Source: Desulfobacter vibrioformis DSM 8776
GTDB taxonomy: Bacteria > Desulfobacterota > Desulfobacteria > Desulfobacterales > Desulfobacteraceae
DNA: 64,000 bases
Reading direction: 5' to 3'
NCBI RefSeq assembly: GCF_000745975.1
Contig: NZ_JQKJ01000002.1
Coordinates: 248,001-312,000 of the forward strand
The position numbers and the translations under genes were made by a program. Below the pieces are notes generated by a model that did not search any database, had not been told where the DNA came from, and saw only the letters and a program-made list of their open reading frames with translations. Below, piece after piece: positions 47,433-56,818 of the stretch (its first letter is position 1; the number at the start of each line of letters is the position of its first letter).

Positions 47433-49512
47433 CTTTTTTGGCAGCTTTGTAGGAAAGCTTAATTTTTCCGTCACGGGTGATATCAAGCACTTTGACCTTT
47501 ATCACGTCACCTTCCTTAACCACGTCAGTGACCTTTTTGACCCGGTAGTCAGCCAGTTCCGAAATATGAACCAGGCCGTCCGTGCCGGTTTTAATATTTA
47601 CAAAGGCACCAAAGTCGGTGATTTTTACCACGGCCCCTTCATAGATGGCACCGATCTCCGGATCCATGGCAATATCCTTGACCATACCCAGGGCCCTGGC
47701 GGAATCCTCTTCATTTTCAGCAGCAATTTTGACGATGCCGTCATCATCCACCTCGATGGTGGTATTTGTGTCGGCCTGGAGCGCCCGGATCACCTTGCCG
47801 CCCGGGCCGATGATATCCCGGATCTTGTCCTTGTTGATCTGGATAGAGACGATCTTGGGCGCCCGGGGAGATATCTCCGCCCTTGACTGATCCAGGGTAT
47901 CAAGCATTTTCTGCAGAATGTGCAAACGTCCGGCATTGGCCTGGTTCAAAGCGGTTTCCATAATCTGTTTGGACAATTCGTTAATCTTGATGTCCATCTG
48001 CAATGCGGTAATGCCGTCTTTGGTGCCGGCAACCTTGAAGTCCATGTCGCCGAAATGATCCTCGTCACCAAGAATATCGGAAAGCACAACCGTGTTGTTT
48101 TCATCAGAGACCAGACCCATGGCAATGCCGGATACCGGGGCTTTAATGGGGACACCGCCATCCATCAGGGCCAGGCATCCGGAACATATGGTTCCCATGG
48201 AAGAGGAGCCGTTGGATTCCATGACTTCGCCCACCAGGCGGATGGTATATTCGAATTCATCATGGGGGGGGATGATCCGGTCCAACGCCCTGTGGGCCAG
48301 GTTTCCATGGCCGATGTCCCGGCGGGACGGTCCGCCCGGACGTTTCACCTCGCCAACGGAAAAGGGAGGGAAATTATAGTGAAGCATAAATGCCCGGGTC
48401 TCATTATTGGAGTCCAGGGTCTCCAGTCGCTGTTCGTCCAGGCCCGAACCCAGGGTGAGCACGCCCATGACCTGTGTTTCACCGCGGGTAAACAGCGCAG
48501 AACCATGGGGCCGGGGCAGACAGCCCACCTCGCAGGTGATCTGGCGAATCTCATCAAAGGCCCGGCCGTCAATGCGTCTGCCTTCCTTGAGAACAATATC
48601 CCGGGATACTTTTTTCACGGTTTTGCTGAACGCTTCCTTGATCTCTTTGCCTTTTTCCGGATATTCAGGCTCAAACCGGGCAACCGCCTCATCCTTAAGC
48701 CCACTCAGGGCGTTCTGACGCTCGATTTTGGTTTTAATCTGCACCTTTTCATGAATCTTATCCCAGGCCCAGTCCTGAACCTTGGCGGCCAGGGCCTCAT
48801 CCTTTTTGGGCGGCGTGAATGTGCGCTTTTCCTTCCCCACAGTGTTTTTCAACTCTTCCTGCAGGTCAATGGCAGGCTGCATGGCTTCATGACCAAAGAA
48901 AATGGCATCCAGCATATCCTTTTCAGATACGATGTCAGCCCCGCCTTCCACCATGACCACACCGGTTTTAGAACCGGCCACGGTCAGATCAATGTCACTT
49001 TGTTCCATCTGTTCAGGCGTGGGGTTGGCAATGAACTGCCCGTTGACCCGTCCCACCTTGACACCGGCAATGGGGCCGTTAAAGGGGATGTCTGAAATTT
49101 CAAGGGCAGCAGAAGCCCCGATCATGGCAAGGATGCCGGGGTCGCACAATTTATCCGTGGACATCACGGTGGCAATCACCTGGGTTTCAAAATTATAGCC
49201 ATCTTCAAACAAAGGCCGGATGGGCCGGTCAATGAGACGGGCATTTAAGGTTTCGTGCTCCGAAGGCCGCCCTATTTCCCGCCTGAAATAGTTCCCCGGA
49301 ATTCTGCCGGCTGCATAAATTTTTTCCTGGTATTCAACGGACAGGGGAAGAAAACTGATCTCCTCTTTGGGGTCTTTGGCCGCCACCGCCGTCACAAGCA
49401 CCACGGTTTCCCCGTACTGCACCATCACGGCCCCGGAGGCCTGTTTGGCAATTTTTCCTGTACTGATAATTAATTCTTTGCCGCCGATACCGGCTGAAAC
49501 AACTTTTTCCAT
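47407..49512 (-). CDS. pnp: Polynucleotide phosphorylase
   Basis: A 701-aa PNPase, the phosphorolytic 3'-5' exoribonuclease of the degradosome. It has two RNase PH domains, a KH domain ([19 protein letters not shown]) and an S1 domain ([20 protein letters not shown]). The active-site region of the second core domain includes the conserved [15 protein letters not shown]. It follows rpsO, separated by a terminator and a long leader hairpin (49546-49680) that fits an autoregulated leader. Confidence 0.97.
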   Translation of the reverse strand: MEKVVSAGIGGKELIISTGKIAKQASGAVMVQYGETVVLVTAVAAKDPKEEISFLPLSVEYQEKIYAAGRIPGNYFRREIGRPSEHETLNARLIDRPIRPLFEDGYNFETQVIATVMSTDKLCDPGILAMIGASAALEISDIPFNGPIAGVKVGRVNGQFIANPTPEQMEQSDIDLTVAGSKTGVVMVEGGADIVSEKDMLDAIFFGHEAMQPAIDLQEELKNTVGKEKRTFTPPKKDEALAAKVQDWAWDKIHEKVQIKTKIERQNALSGLKDEAVARFEPEYPEKGKEIKEAFSKTVKKVSRDIVLKEGRRIDGRAFDEIRQITCEVGCLPRPHGSALFTRGETQVMGVLTLGSGLDEQRLETLDSNNETRAFMLHYNFPPFSVGEVKRPGGPSRRDIGHGNLAHRALDRIIPPHDEFEYTIRLVGEVMESNGSSSMGTICSGCLALMDGGVPIKAPVSGIAMGLVSDENNTVVLSDILGDEDHFGDMDFKVAGTKDGITALQMDIKINELSKQIMETALNQANAGRLHILQKMLDTLDQSRAEISPRAPKIVSIQINKDKIRDIIGPGGKVIRALQADTNTTIEVDDDGIVKIAAENEEDSARALGMVKDIAMDPEIGAIYEGAVVKITDFGAFVNIKTGTDGLVHISELADYRVKKVTDVVKEGDVIKVKVLDITRDGKIKLSYKAAKKDAEAAKEE

Positions 49513-49545
49513 AATTTCTCCTGATAAACTAAAAAATAAAAAAAC

Positions 49546-49680
49546 GGCGGCAGAAGGTGGGTTAAAGGCTTACATATAATAACCCCGCATATTTACCATC
49601 AAACACCTCAATGGCTGCCAAGGTTGGTTTGATAGCAAAGATGCGAACTTATATAAAAGCCATTCCCGTCTTGCGCCGCC
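49546..49680 (-). promoter_or_regulatory. Long structured leader hairpin upstream of pnp
   Basis: Three nested paired blocks are visible: GGCGGC (49546-49551) with GCCGCC (49675-49680); GGCTT/ATATAA (49567-49579) with TTATAT/AAGCC (49649-49661); and GCATATTTACCATCAAAC (49587-49604) with GTTTGATAGCAAAGATGC (49627-49644), each with a few mismatches. In E. coli a pnp leader hairpin is cut by RNase III and mediates PNPase autoregulation; the same role is inferred here. Confidence 0.65.
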
Positions 49681-49693
49681 CTGCTGAAAACAA

Positions 49694-49732
49694 AAACCGG
49701 TTTTTGACCCAAAACGCATCAAAAACCGGTTT
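49694..49732 (-). terminator. Intrinsic terminator between rpsO and pnp
   Basis: AAACCGGTTTTTGA pairs perfectly with TCAAAAACCGGTTT (14 bp, 11-nt loop), followed on the minus strand by TTGTTTTC. It lies 12 bases after the rpsO stop and probably lets only part of the transcripts into pnp. Confidence 0.75.
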
Positions 49733-49744
49733 AATAGATCCATC

Positions 49745-50014
49745 TTATCTTCTGAGTCCGAGATTCTCGATCAATGAACGATACCTGTTAATATCTTTTT
49801 TCTTGAGATAGTCCAGAAGACTTCTGCGCCGGCCGACCAGAATTAAAAGCCCCCGTCTTGAATGGTGGTCTTTCTTATGGGTTTTCAAATGATCGGTCAA
49901 ATAGCTGATCCTGTGGGTTAAAATGGCCACCTGAACTTCAGGTGAACCCGTGTCGGACTCATGGAGCTTGAATTTTTCAATCATCTCCTCTTTGTTTTCT
50001 GCAAGTAATACCAC
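49745..50014 (-). CDS. rpsO: Ribosomal protein S15
   Basis: An 89-aa S15, full length, with [19 protein letters not shown] and [19 protein letters not shown]. It binds the central domain of 16S rRNA early in 30S assembly. It lies between truB and pnp, the standard order. Confidence 0.98.
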   Translation of the reverse strand: MVLLAENKEEMIEKFKLHESDTGSPEVQVAILTHRISYLTDHLKTHKKDHHSRRGLLILVGRRRSLLDYLKKKDINRYRSLIENLGLRR

Positions 50015-50164
50015 GGTAACACTCCTTTATTTGGAATACATTAAAATTCGATGCCGTAAACATGAAAGCAGTTCACTTGAATTGCCTTTTATCCAATATT
50101 CCATTCAGAAAAAAGCCCTGTGAACCACCCGGACATCGCTAAGATAGCCTGGTATTTTTACCAG

Positions 50165-51118
50165 TTAAGCATTAAAAACGCAACAATATTTGTATGTTTG
50201 CCCGGATTTATCCGGGGTTACGATGGCCAGCAAATGACCCTCTGAATCCAGCACCCGGATATCCGGGATGCTGTCTTGGGACGCGATTTTATCACCAGTC
50301 ATAAACGAAGCGTCAGGCATGGGGGTTTGCGCCACCGACAGGGGCTGGCCGTACTTGACTTTTCCGGCTGTTTCAGTGTCGGCAATGATGGCAGGCAGAA
50401 ACCCTAAGCACTGGGACATGGATATGAACCGGGCTTCTATATCCCGGGATGTCATCTCCCCAAGGACGTCAAGAGGCACAGCATGTTCAATTTTAAACTG
50501 ACTGGACCGGGTGCGCTGCAATGCAGACAAATGGGCGCCGCACCCCAGTGCCACTCCGATATCATGGGCCAGGCTGCGAATATAGGTGCCCCCTGAACAT
50601 ATCACCGGCATGTCAAAAACCGGATGGCCGTTGGTATCCCTGTGAAAGTTTTCCATGGCAATGGCCATAATATCAATGGGCCGGGGCGGTTTCTCAATCA
50701 TCTGTCCCTGGCGGGCCAGTTTATACAGGGGCTGGCCTTTATGCTTTAGCGCCGAATACGCCGGGGGGATCTGTTCCTGGGGACCATGGAAACCGGTCAC
50801 AACATCTTTGACCTGATCAGAATTCAGAGCGGCAAGGATATCGGGGGGAGCTGTATGCGTGACCGTACCGGTACAGTCACAGGTGTCGGTTTCAATGCCA
50901 AGGGTAACCTGGGCATTGTACCCTTTAACCCCTTTTAGAAAATACTTTGAAATCCGGGTGGCCTGGCCCACGGCAATGAGCAGTACCCCTGTGGCAAAGG
51001 GATCCAGGGTTCCGGTATGGCCTATTTTTTTTACCTTGAGCAGATGCTTGAGCCGGTTGACCACTCCGGCCGAGGAGATGCCTTGGGGTTTATGAACAAC
51101 AAGAATGCCGCTTTTCAT
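50165..51118 (-). CDS. truB: tRNA pseudouridine-55 synthase TruB
   Basis: A 317-aa TruB. Near the N-terminus GHTGTLDPFATGVLLIAVG carries the catalytic aspartate, and GGTYIRSLAHDIG is conserved. It makes pseudouridine 55 in the T loop of tRNAs. The start overlaps the rbfA stop by 4 bases (ATGA). A small CTGGTA/TACCAG hairpin sits at its stop. Confidence 0.97.
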   Translation of the reverse strand: MKSGILVVHKPQGISSAGVVNRLKHLLKVKKIGHTGTLDPFATGVLLIAVGQATRISKYFLKGVKGYNAQVTLGIETDTCDCTGTVTHTAPPDILAALNSDQVKDVVTGFHGPQEQIPPAYSALKHKGQPLYKLARQGQMIEKPPRPIDIMAIAMENFHRDTNGHPVFDMPVICSGGTYIRSLAHDIGVALGCGAHLSALQRTRSSQFKIEHAVPLDVLGEMTSRDIEARFISMSQCLGFLPAIIADTETAGKVKYGQPLSVAQTPMPDASFMTGDKIASQDSIPDIRVLDSEGHLLAIVTPDKSGQTYKYCCVFNA

Positions 51119-51525
51119 TCATCTATGTCGCCCCAGGGCTCGTCCGGGGCACCGGACACATCGTCCTTTTCCCGGTTCTCCCCCTTGGGGGCTGCATCAA
51201 TCAGGGCATCCAGACGGGCAGCCTCATCAAAGGAGTCATCGTGAATAAAACGCAGGTCCGGCATCAACCGCAGGCCCAGTTCCGGGGCAATTTTTTTCTT
51301 AATAAACCCCTTTGATTTCTTGAACCCTTCCAGGGTTTCACGAATCCTTTTTTTATCCCCGAACACCGTAACATAGACATAGGCCAGACTAAGGTCCGGA
51401 GACATTCTCACCCCGGATATCGTTGCCATCTCCATTCTGGGGTCCTGCATCTTTTTAGACAAAAGTTCCGTTATGGCCTGCTGAATCTTCATGGAGACCC
51501 GATCGGCACGTGTATAGGGTTTCAT
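51115..51525 (-). CDS. rbfA: Ribosome-binding factor A
   Basis: A 136-aa KH-fold protein that acts in late 30S maturation. MKPYTRADRVSMKIQQAITE and the DLSLAYVYVTVFG strand identify it. The C-terminal tail is acidic. It lies 12 bases after infB and overlaps truB. Confidence 0.95.
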   Translation of the reverse strand: MKPYTRADRVSMKIQQAITELLSKKMQDPRMEMATISGVRMSPDLSLAYVYVTVFGDKKRIRETLEGFKKSKGFIKKKIAPELGLRLMPDLRFIHDDSFDEAARLDALIDAAPKGENREKDDVSGAPDEPWGDIDE

Positions 51526-51537
51526 AGACCGGTCCTG

Positions 51538-54501
51538 CTATCCCTGGTATTTAACTTCTTCAACTTCATAACATTCAATGGCATCACCTGCCTTGATATC
51601 ATTATACCTTTCAAGGCCGATACCACATTCATATCCCTGTTCAACTTCCTTGACATCATCCTTGAACCTGCGCAGGGAAGACAGTTCAGTATCACATTTT
51701 ATAATACCGTCACGCAGCAGGCGCACTTTTTTGCCACGCACCACTTTGCCTTCTGTGATGCCGCACCCGGCAATGGTCCCGATTTTGGGAACCACAAAAG
51801 TTTCCCGAACCTCGGCCCGCCCAATGATATTTTCCTGAAAGGTTGAGGGCATCATGCCGTCAAGGGCGGCTTTGATATCATTGATCACATCATAAATGAT
51901 GTCATAGAAGCGCATGTCCACATTCTCATCCTTGGCAAGCTTGCGGATCTGTGGTGTGGGCCGGACATTGAACCCGATGATAATGGCATCGGATACCGCG
52001 GCCAGGGACACATCAGACTCATTGATGGTGCCCACGCCGGAATGAACAATTTTAACATCCACCTCTTCTTTAGCCAGGTCTTTCAGAGAGTCGTTCAGCG
52101 CTTCAATGGAGCCCTGGACATCTGCCTTGACAATAAGCTTGAGTTCCTTGATCTCGGCTGAGCCGAGATTTTCAAACATTTTTTGCAAATTGGCCCGACT
52201 CTTCTTGGCCAGCTCCTTGGCCCGCTGTTTCTGCATACGGTGGGCCGCAATCTGCTTGGCATCCTTGTCTGATGCCACAGCCACAAACTCGTCACCGGCA
52301 TCGGGAACGCCGGTCAGGCCCACAATTTCCACAGGCGTGGAAGGTCCTGCCGATTCCACCCGGTTTCCGGAATCATCAATCATGGCCCGGATATGGCCGG
52401 AATGAAGACCGCAGACAATGGGGTCACCGTCCTTTAAGGTGCCCTGTTTTACCAGAACAGTGGCCACAGCACCACGGCCGATATCCAGACGGGATTCCAC
52501 CACGTAGCCCGTGGCATTCCGGTCCGCGTTGGCCCGCAGTTCCAACACTTCGGCCTGGAGCAGCACCATTTCCAGCAACGAATCAATGCCCTTGCCGGTT
52601 TTTGCGGAAACCTTCACAAAAATAACGTTACCACCCCACTCCTCGGACAGCAGATCGTGTTCGGACAGCTCACGCATAATACGATCCGGATCCGCACCTT
52701 CCTTGTCCATTTTGTTCACAGCCACCACCACAGGTACGCCTGCCGCCTTGGCATGGTTTATGGCCTCAACCGTCTGGGGCATGACACCATCATCGGCTGC
52801 CACCACCAGAATAACAATGTCCGTAACCTGGGCTCCCCTGGAACGCATGGCAGTGAATGCGGCATGCCCCGGTGTATCAAGAAAGGTGATCCGTCCGCCA
52901 TTGGGGGTTTGAACATTATACGCGCCAATGTGCTGGGTAATGCCGCCGGCCTCGCCGCTGGTGATCTTGGATTTCCGGATCACGTCCAGCAATGACGTTT
53001 TACCATGGTCAACATGCCCCATGATTGTAACCACAGGGGGACACCCTTCCAATTTTTCTTCGTCCTCGGCCTCGGACGACGCCACATTCAGCAGGGTCTC
53101 TTCTTCAAAACTTGCCTTTTCAACTTCAAAATCAAATTCAGCAGCCACAAGGGAGGCGGTGTCATAATCAATGGTCTGGTTCACCGTCGCCATCACGCCC
53201 ATGCCCATGAGTTTTACAATCATTTCGTTGGCTTTGATACCCATACGCTTGGCAAGTTCAGCCAGTTCAATGGCCTCATCAATCTTTACGCGTCGCTTGA
53301 TGGCCTTGGGCGTTGTGATCTGGGTTTTCTGGAAACCATTTTTTTTGCCTTTGGGATCTTTTCTGCCCTTTTTCTTACGGCCGCCGCCCCTGCCCTTGTA
53401 AAGGTCATCGCCTTCCACCACAGCCTTTTTCTTACGCCGCTTTTTCCTGGATCCGGGTCCGTCAGAGGATTGGGGGTCATCACGCGTCCACGCCCGCTTA
53501 CGCTCATTGGGGGGATCAGGCGGCATAACCACATCCGTCCCCGGCGTAGCGGACGCATCGGGCTCCGGTACCGGTTGCCTGCGGACAGGCCGGTCATGAT
53601 CACTTCCGGTTGCGGAATGATTCTCTCCGGCTTTCATGCGTTTTATATTTTCCAAGACCATGGGATCTGCCACTCTGACAATCTTGGCAGGCGTTGTTTT
53701 TTTCTTCTTCTTTTTACGTTTGCCCTGGTTATTGCCATCGTCCTGGAGTTCATCCCCGCCAGGCTGTGCCGTATTCTGTTCCTGCTCCAGGGACGCTTCC
53801 GGATCACCACCCACCGGTTCCGGAAAAGACTTATCCTCCCCGGAATCTGCCGGTTCAGGCGTATGGTTTTCATTTTTTTCTTGGGATTGGGGCGGTACCA
53901 CAGGCGTTTGAGAGGTTTCATCTTCCTGCTGTTTTACAGCATGGTCATCTTCGACAGGAACCTTTTCAATTTTTTCTTTGACATCAATGGTCACGTTTTC
54001 AGACTCCGGCGGTTCTTCAACCCTGGCGGGCTTGATAATTTTGGCGGGTTCGCTGGTTTTGGACAGAACCTTTCTGGCAGGCCGTTTTACAACCGGTTCT
54101 TTCGGGGATTCAGGCGCCTTCTCACTGTCACGGGAGACCGGCTGCGCCTTTGCAACAGCACCATCTTCCTGACCCGGCGCATCTTCCTGGTCACCAGGGT
54201 CATGGACCGTCGGTTCTTCGGGCTCGAGAGCGTCTTCCATATCCTCCTCATCCATCTCCAGTTCATCAGTCTGGGATATAGCCGTTGTCCTGCGCCTGCG
54301 GATCACCGAGGGACGGACCTTAACCTCATTGGAGCGCTTCTTTTTGCCCAATAAATTCTGTTTGACAGCGGCGACGTCACTGTTATCCAAAGCACTCATA
54401 TGGCTTTTAACATCTATTTCCAGCTCCTTAAGTTTGTCAAGAAGCTGCTTGTTTGTCATGTTCAGATCTTTAGCTAACTCGTATACCCTGACCTTGGCCA
54501 T
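51538..54501 (-). CDS. infB: Translation initiation factor IF-2
   Basis: A 987-aa IF-2. The N-terminal IF2-N domain ([20 protein letters not shown]) is followed by a long low-complexity region rich in charged residues and Lys runs, a second IF2-N, then the GTPase with [20 protein letters not shown] and NKMDKEGAD, and the C-terminal barrels. It places initiator tRNA on the 30S subunit. The linker is long, as in other Desulfobacterota. Confidence 0.97.
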   Translation of the reverse strand: MAKVRVYELAKDLNMTNKQLLDKLKELEIDVKSHMSALDNSDVAAVKQNLLGKKKRSNEVKVRPSVIRRRRTTAISQTDELEMDEEDMEDALEPEEPTVHDPGDQEDAPGQEDGAVAKAQPVSRDSEKAPESPKEPVVKRPARKVLSKTSEPAKIIKPARVEEPPESENVTIDVKEKIEKVPVEDDHAVKQQEDETSQTPVVPPQSQEKNENHTPEPADSGEDKSFPEPVGGDPEASLEQEQNTAQPGGDELQDDGNNQGKRKKKKKKTTPAKIVRVADPMVLENIKRMKAGENHSATGSDHDRPVRRQPVPEPDASATPGTDVVMPPDPPNERKRAWTRDDPQSSDGPGSRKKRRKKKAVVEGDDLYKGRGGGRKKKGRKDPKGKKNGFQKTQITTPKAIKRRVKIDEAIELAELAKRMGIKANEMIVKLMGMGVMATVNQTIDYDTASLVAAEFDFEVEKASFEEETLLNVASSEAEDEEKLEGCPPVVTIMGHVDHGKTSLLDVIRKSKITSGEAGGITQHIGAYNVQTPNGGRITFLDTPGHAAFTAMRSRGAQVTDIVILVVAADDGVMPQTVEAINHAKAAGVPVVVAVNKMDKEGADPDRIMRELSEHDLLSEEWGGNVIFVKVSAKTGKGIDSLLEMVLLQAEVLELRANADRNATGYVVESRLDIGRGAVATVLVKQGTLKDGDPIVCGLHSGHIRAMIDDSGNRVESAGPSTPVEIVGLTGVPDAGDEFVAVASDKDAKQIAAHRMQKQRAKELAKKSRANLQKMFENLGSAEIKELKLIVKADVQGSIEALNDSLKDLAKEEVDVKIVHSGVGTINESDVSLAAVSDAIIIGFNVRPTPQIRKLAKDENVDMRFYDIIYDVINDIKAALDGMMPSTFQENIIGRAEVRETFVVPKIGTIAGCGITEGKVVRGKKVRLLRDGIIKCDTELSSLRRFKDDVKEVEQGYECGIGLERYNDIKAGDAIECYEVEEVKYQG

Positions 54502-54573
54502 TCGTTGCCCCCAGTAATCCTCTATAGTTGATTCTTTTGAAATACGTTCCCCGCGTTACCGATGCAACAGTCC

Positions 54574-55971
54574 TTATTCACCTGATTTTTCAACCTGCCC
54601 ATCTTTCTCCTCATTGTCCTGCCCATCCTCGGCATCAGCAAACATGTTCCCATCCCCGGCATTGTCATCCATATCAGTGGCGCTGTCCTGAGCCGGGGCA
54701 GCCTGCAGAAGTGCCTCCCGGGCACTTTGCCGCTCACCCGCCATCAGGCGTCCGCCTTCGTCAATCATGGCCTGGGCATTTTCCACGGAAATATTTAAAA
54801 AAGCCGCAAGATCCTCGGGCATGGCATCCATAATATCCAAAAATGAGGAATAACCTGCCTTGAAGAGTATCTCTGCTGCCGACAGATCCACTGTGGAGAG
54901 TTTCATCAGGCTGTCGTACCCCTCCTTGACCTCCCGGCTGTATTCCTCTTCACTGGTGACTTCAAGATGCCAGCCGGTGATCTCACAGGCAAGGGATACA
55001 TTCTGCCCTCCCTTACCAATGGCAATGGAGAGATATTCATCATTGACAATCACCTCCATGGACTGATTTTCTTCATCAATGATAACCCTTGCGATTTCAG
55101 CCGGGGACAGGGCATTGCAGACAAATCTTGCAACATCCGGGCTCCACTGAACAATATCGATTTTCTCGCCCCGCAGTTCCTGAACAATATTCTGAACCCG
55201 GTTCCCTTTAACCCCCACACAGGCACCTACGGGGTCCACATCGGAATCAATGGAGGAGACAGCAATTTTTGCCCTTACGCCGGGCACCCGCGCTGCCGCC
55301 CGGATGGAAACAATGCCTTCGGCCACCTCCGGCACCTCTGTTTTAAACAGTTCAACCAGAAATTCCGGATGGGTCCTGGATAAAATAATCTGGGCACCTT
55401 TGGATTCTTCCAGCACATCAAGGACAAAGGCACGGATCCGATCCCCCCGTTTATAGCTTTCCTTGGGCATCTGCTCCCTTGGCCGCAATACCGCCTCGGC
55501 CTGGCCCAGATTAATAATGATGGCACCCCGGTCAAACCGCTGGACAATGCCGTTAATTATTTTACCTTTTTTATGGATGAAATTCTCATACACGGCATTG
55601 CGCTCTGCTTCCCGCATTTTCTGTATGATCACCTGCTTGGCGGACTGGGCTGCAATGCGGCCAAACTCTTCGGTGTCAATTCGAATGCCCAAAGAATCCC
55701 CGATTTCACATTCCGGATCAAATTCAAGCCCGTCCTCCAGAGTCAGCTCGCTATCCGAATATTCAACCTCTTCAACAACTTCTTTAAAATGGAAAACTTC
55801 AACATCTCCGCTTTTTTCATCATAATGGACTTCGATATCCGCCCTTGGGCCAATCTTTTTTCTGGCGGCAGAAACAATGGCCTCTTTCAACGTATGAATA
55901 AGGATTTCCGCATCAATACCCTTTTCCCGGCTGACCTGATCGATTACCCTTTTTATGTCTGTAATAACCAT
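54574..55971 (-). CDS. nusA: Transcription elongation/antitermination factor NusA
   Basis: A 465-aa NusA with the N-terminal RNAP-binding domain, S1 (KGKIINGIVQRFDRGAIIIN), KH1 and KH2 (SIAIGKGGQNVSLACEITGW) and a C-terminal helix-hairpin-helix-like region (FLDIMDAMPEDLAAFLNISV) ending in a strongly acidic tail. It modulates pausing, termination and rRNA antitermination. It follows rimP by 17 bases. Confidence 0.96.
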   Translation of the reverse strand: MVITDIKRVIDQVSREKGIDAEILIHTLKEAIVSAARKKIGPRADIEVHYDEKSGDVEVFHFKEVVEEVEYSDSELTLEDGLEFDPECEIGDSLGIRIDTEEFGRIAAQSAKQVIIQKMREAERNAVYENFIHKKGKIINGIVQRFDRGAIIINLGQAEAVLRPREQMPKESYKRGDRIRAFVLDVLEESKGAQIILSRTHPEFLVELFKTEVPEVAEGIVSIRAAARVPGVRAKIAVSSIDSDVDPVGACVGVKGNRVQNIVQELRGEKIDIVQWSPDVARFVCNALSPAEIARVIIDEENQSMEVIVNDEYLSIAIGKGGQNVSLACEITGWHLEVTSEEEYSREVKEGYDSLMKLSTVDLSAAEILFKAGYSSFLDIMDAMPEDLAAFLNISVENAQAMIDEGGRLMAGERQSAREALLQAAPAQDSATDMDDNAGDGNMFADAEDGQDNEEKDGQVEKSGE

Positions 55972-55988
55972 GTTAAATGCTCTCCATT

Positions 55989-56465
55989 TTACTGACCTGC
56001 AAGAATTGCTCTCATGATATTGGTTCCCAAAATATCAAAGGACCTGCCGTCAACTGCAATCGTCACAGAATCATCATTTGTTTTCTCAAGAATCCCGGTG
56101 AACTTTTTTCTTCCCTCAACGACTTCATGGGTTTCAATTTTAATACGTTCACCCTGGAATCTGATAAAGTCCGCCTTTTTCTTCAAGGGGCGGTTTGGAC
56201 CGGGGGATGATACTTCCAGGCGGTAAGGACCGATATTTTCAATATGGATATCGATCAGATCCCCAAGTTCCCGGCTGACAGCCACGCAGTCATCTAGGCC
56301 AACCCCTTTGGATTTGTCCATATAAACCCGGACAAATTTCTGCCGGTTATGGACAACACATTCAATGTGCACCAGTTCCAACCCCAAAGAATCAATCAGG
56401 GGTTCGGCCACAGCCTGAATCTGTTGTTCAACGACACCGGGGTTTTTGATGTTTATAAATCCCAT
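55989..56465 (-). CDS. rimP: Ribosome maturation factor RimP
   Basis: A protein of 158 aa if started at the ATG at 56465 (MGFINIKNPGVVEQQIQ), which fits the usual length of about 150. A longer frame from ATG 56558 adds 31 residues not expected in RimP. LGLELVHIECVVHNRQKFVRVYMD and YRLEVSSPGPNRPL are family signatures. It acts in 30S maturation and heads the nusA-infB operon. Confidence 0.9.
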   Translation of the reverse strand: MGFINIKNPGVVEQQIQAVAEPLIDSLGLELVHIECVVHNRQKFVRVYMDKSKGVGLDDCVAVSRELGDLIDIHIENIGPYRLEVSSPGPNRPLKKKADFIRFQGERIKIETHEVVEGRKKFTGILEKTNDDSVTIAVDGRSFDILGTNIMRAILAGQ

Positions 56466-56632
56466 ATCCTGCAGCAACCGTCGTCCTTTTTCCACAAATA
56501 CAAAAACGGGCAGAGCCCGTTCCCGATAGTAAAAACACTCAAAAATCCTCACCAACATATCAGGTTCAGATCATATCTTTCCCCTAAACAAGTGGAACAA
56601 ATCTGCCAGCCAATACCAATTCCAAATTAATT

Positions 56633-56708
56633 TGGAGCGGGCAACGAGGTTCGAACTCGCGACATCAAGCTTGGGAAGCTTGCACTCTACCAACTGAGTT
56701 ATGCCCGC
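56633..56708 (-). tRNA. tRNA-Gly (anticodon CCC)
   Basis: A 76-nt cloverleaf on the minus strand: acceptor GCGGGCA pairs with TGCCCGC, D arm ACTCAGTTGGTAGAGT, anticodon arm CAAGC-TTCCCAA-GCTTG with CCC at 34-36, T arm with GTTCGAA, and CCA encoded at the 3' end. It lies 168 bases upstream of rimP in the same direction. Confidence 0.95.
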
Positions 56709-56818
56709 ATATTAGCAGCACTTTATAACAGAGCATCTTAAATTTGTCAATACCCTAATATAACCGCACTTTTCCATTTCATACCGGTTTTCCCGGGTCA
56801 ATTGCAGCCGTCTAAAAA

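Noticed and set aside
47920-49095. Plus-strand frame of about 391 codons across pnp
   Set aside because: Antisense to PNPase, with no recognisable domain or start signal.
53005-54354. Plus-strand frame of about 449 codons, hydrophobic and Arg/Phe-rich
   Set aside because: It is the antisense of the charged low-complexity linker of infB; the apparent hydrophobicity is an artefact of that.
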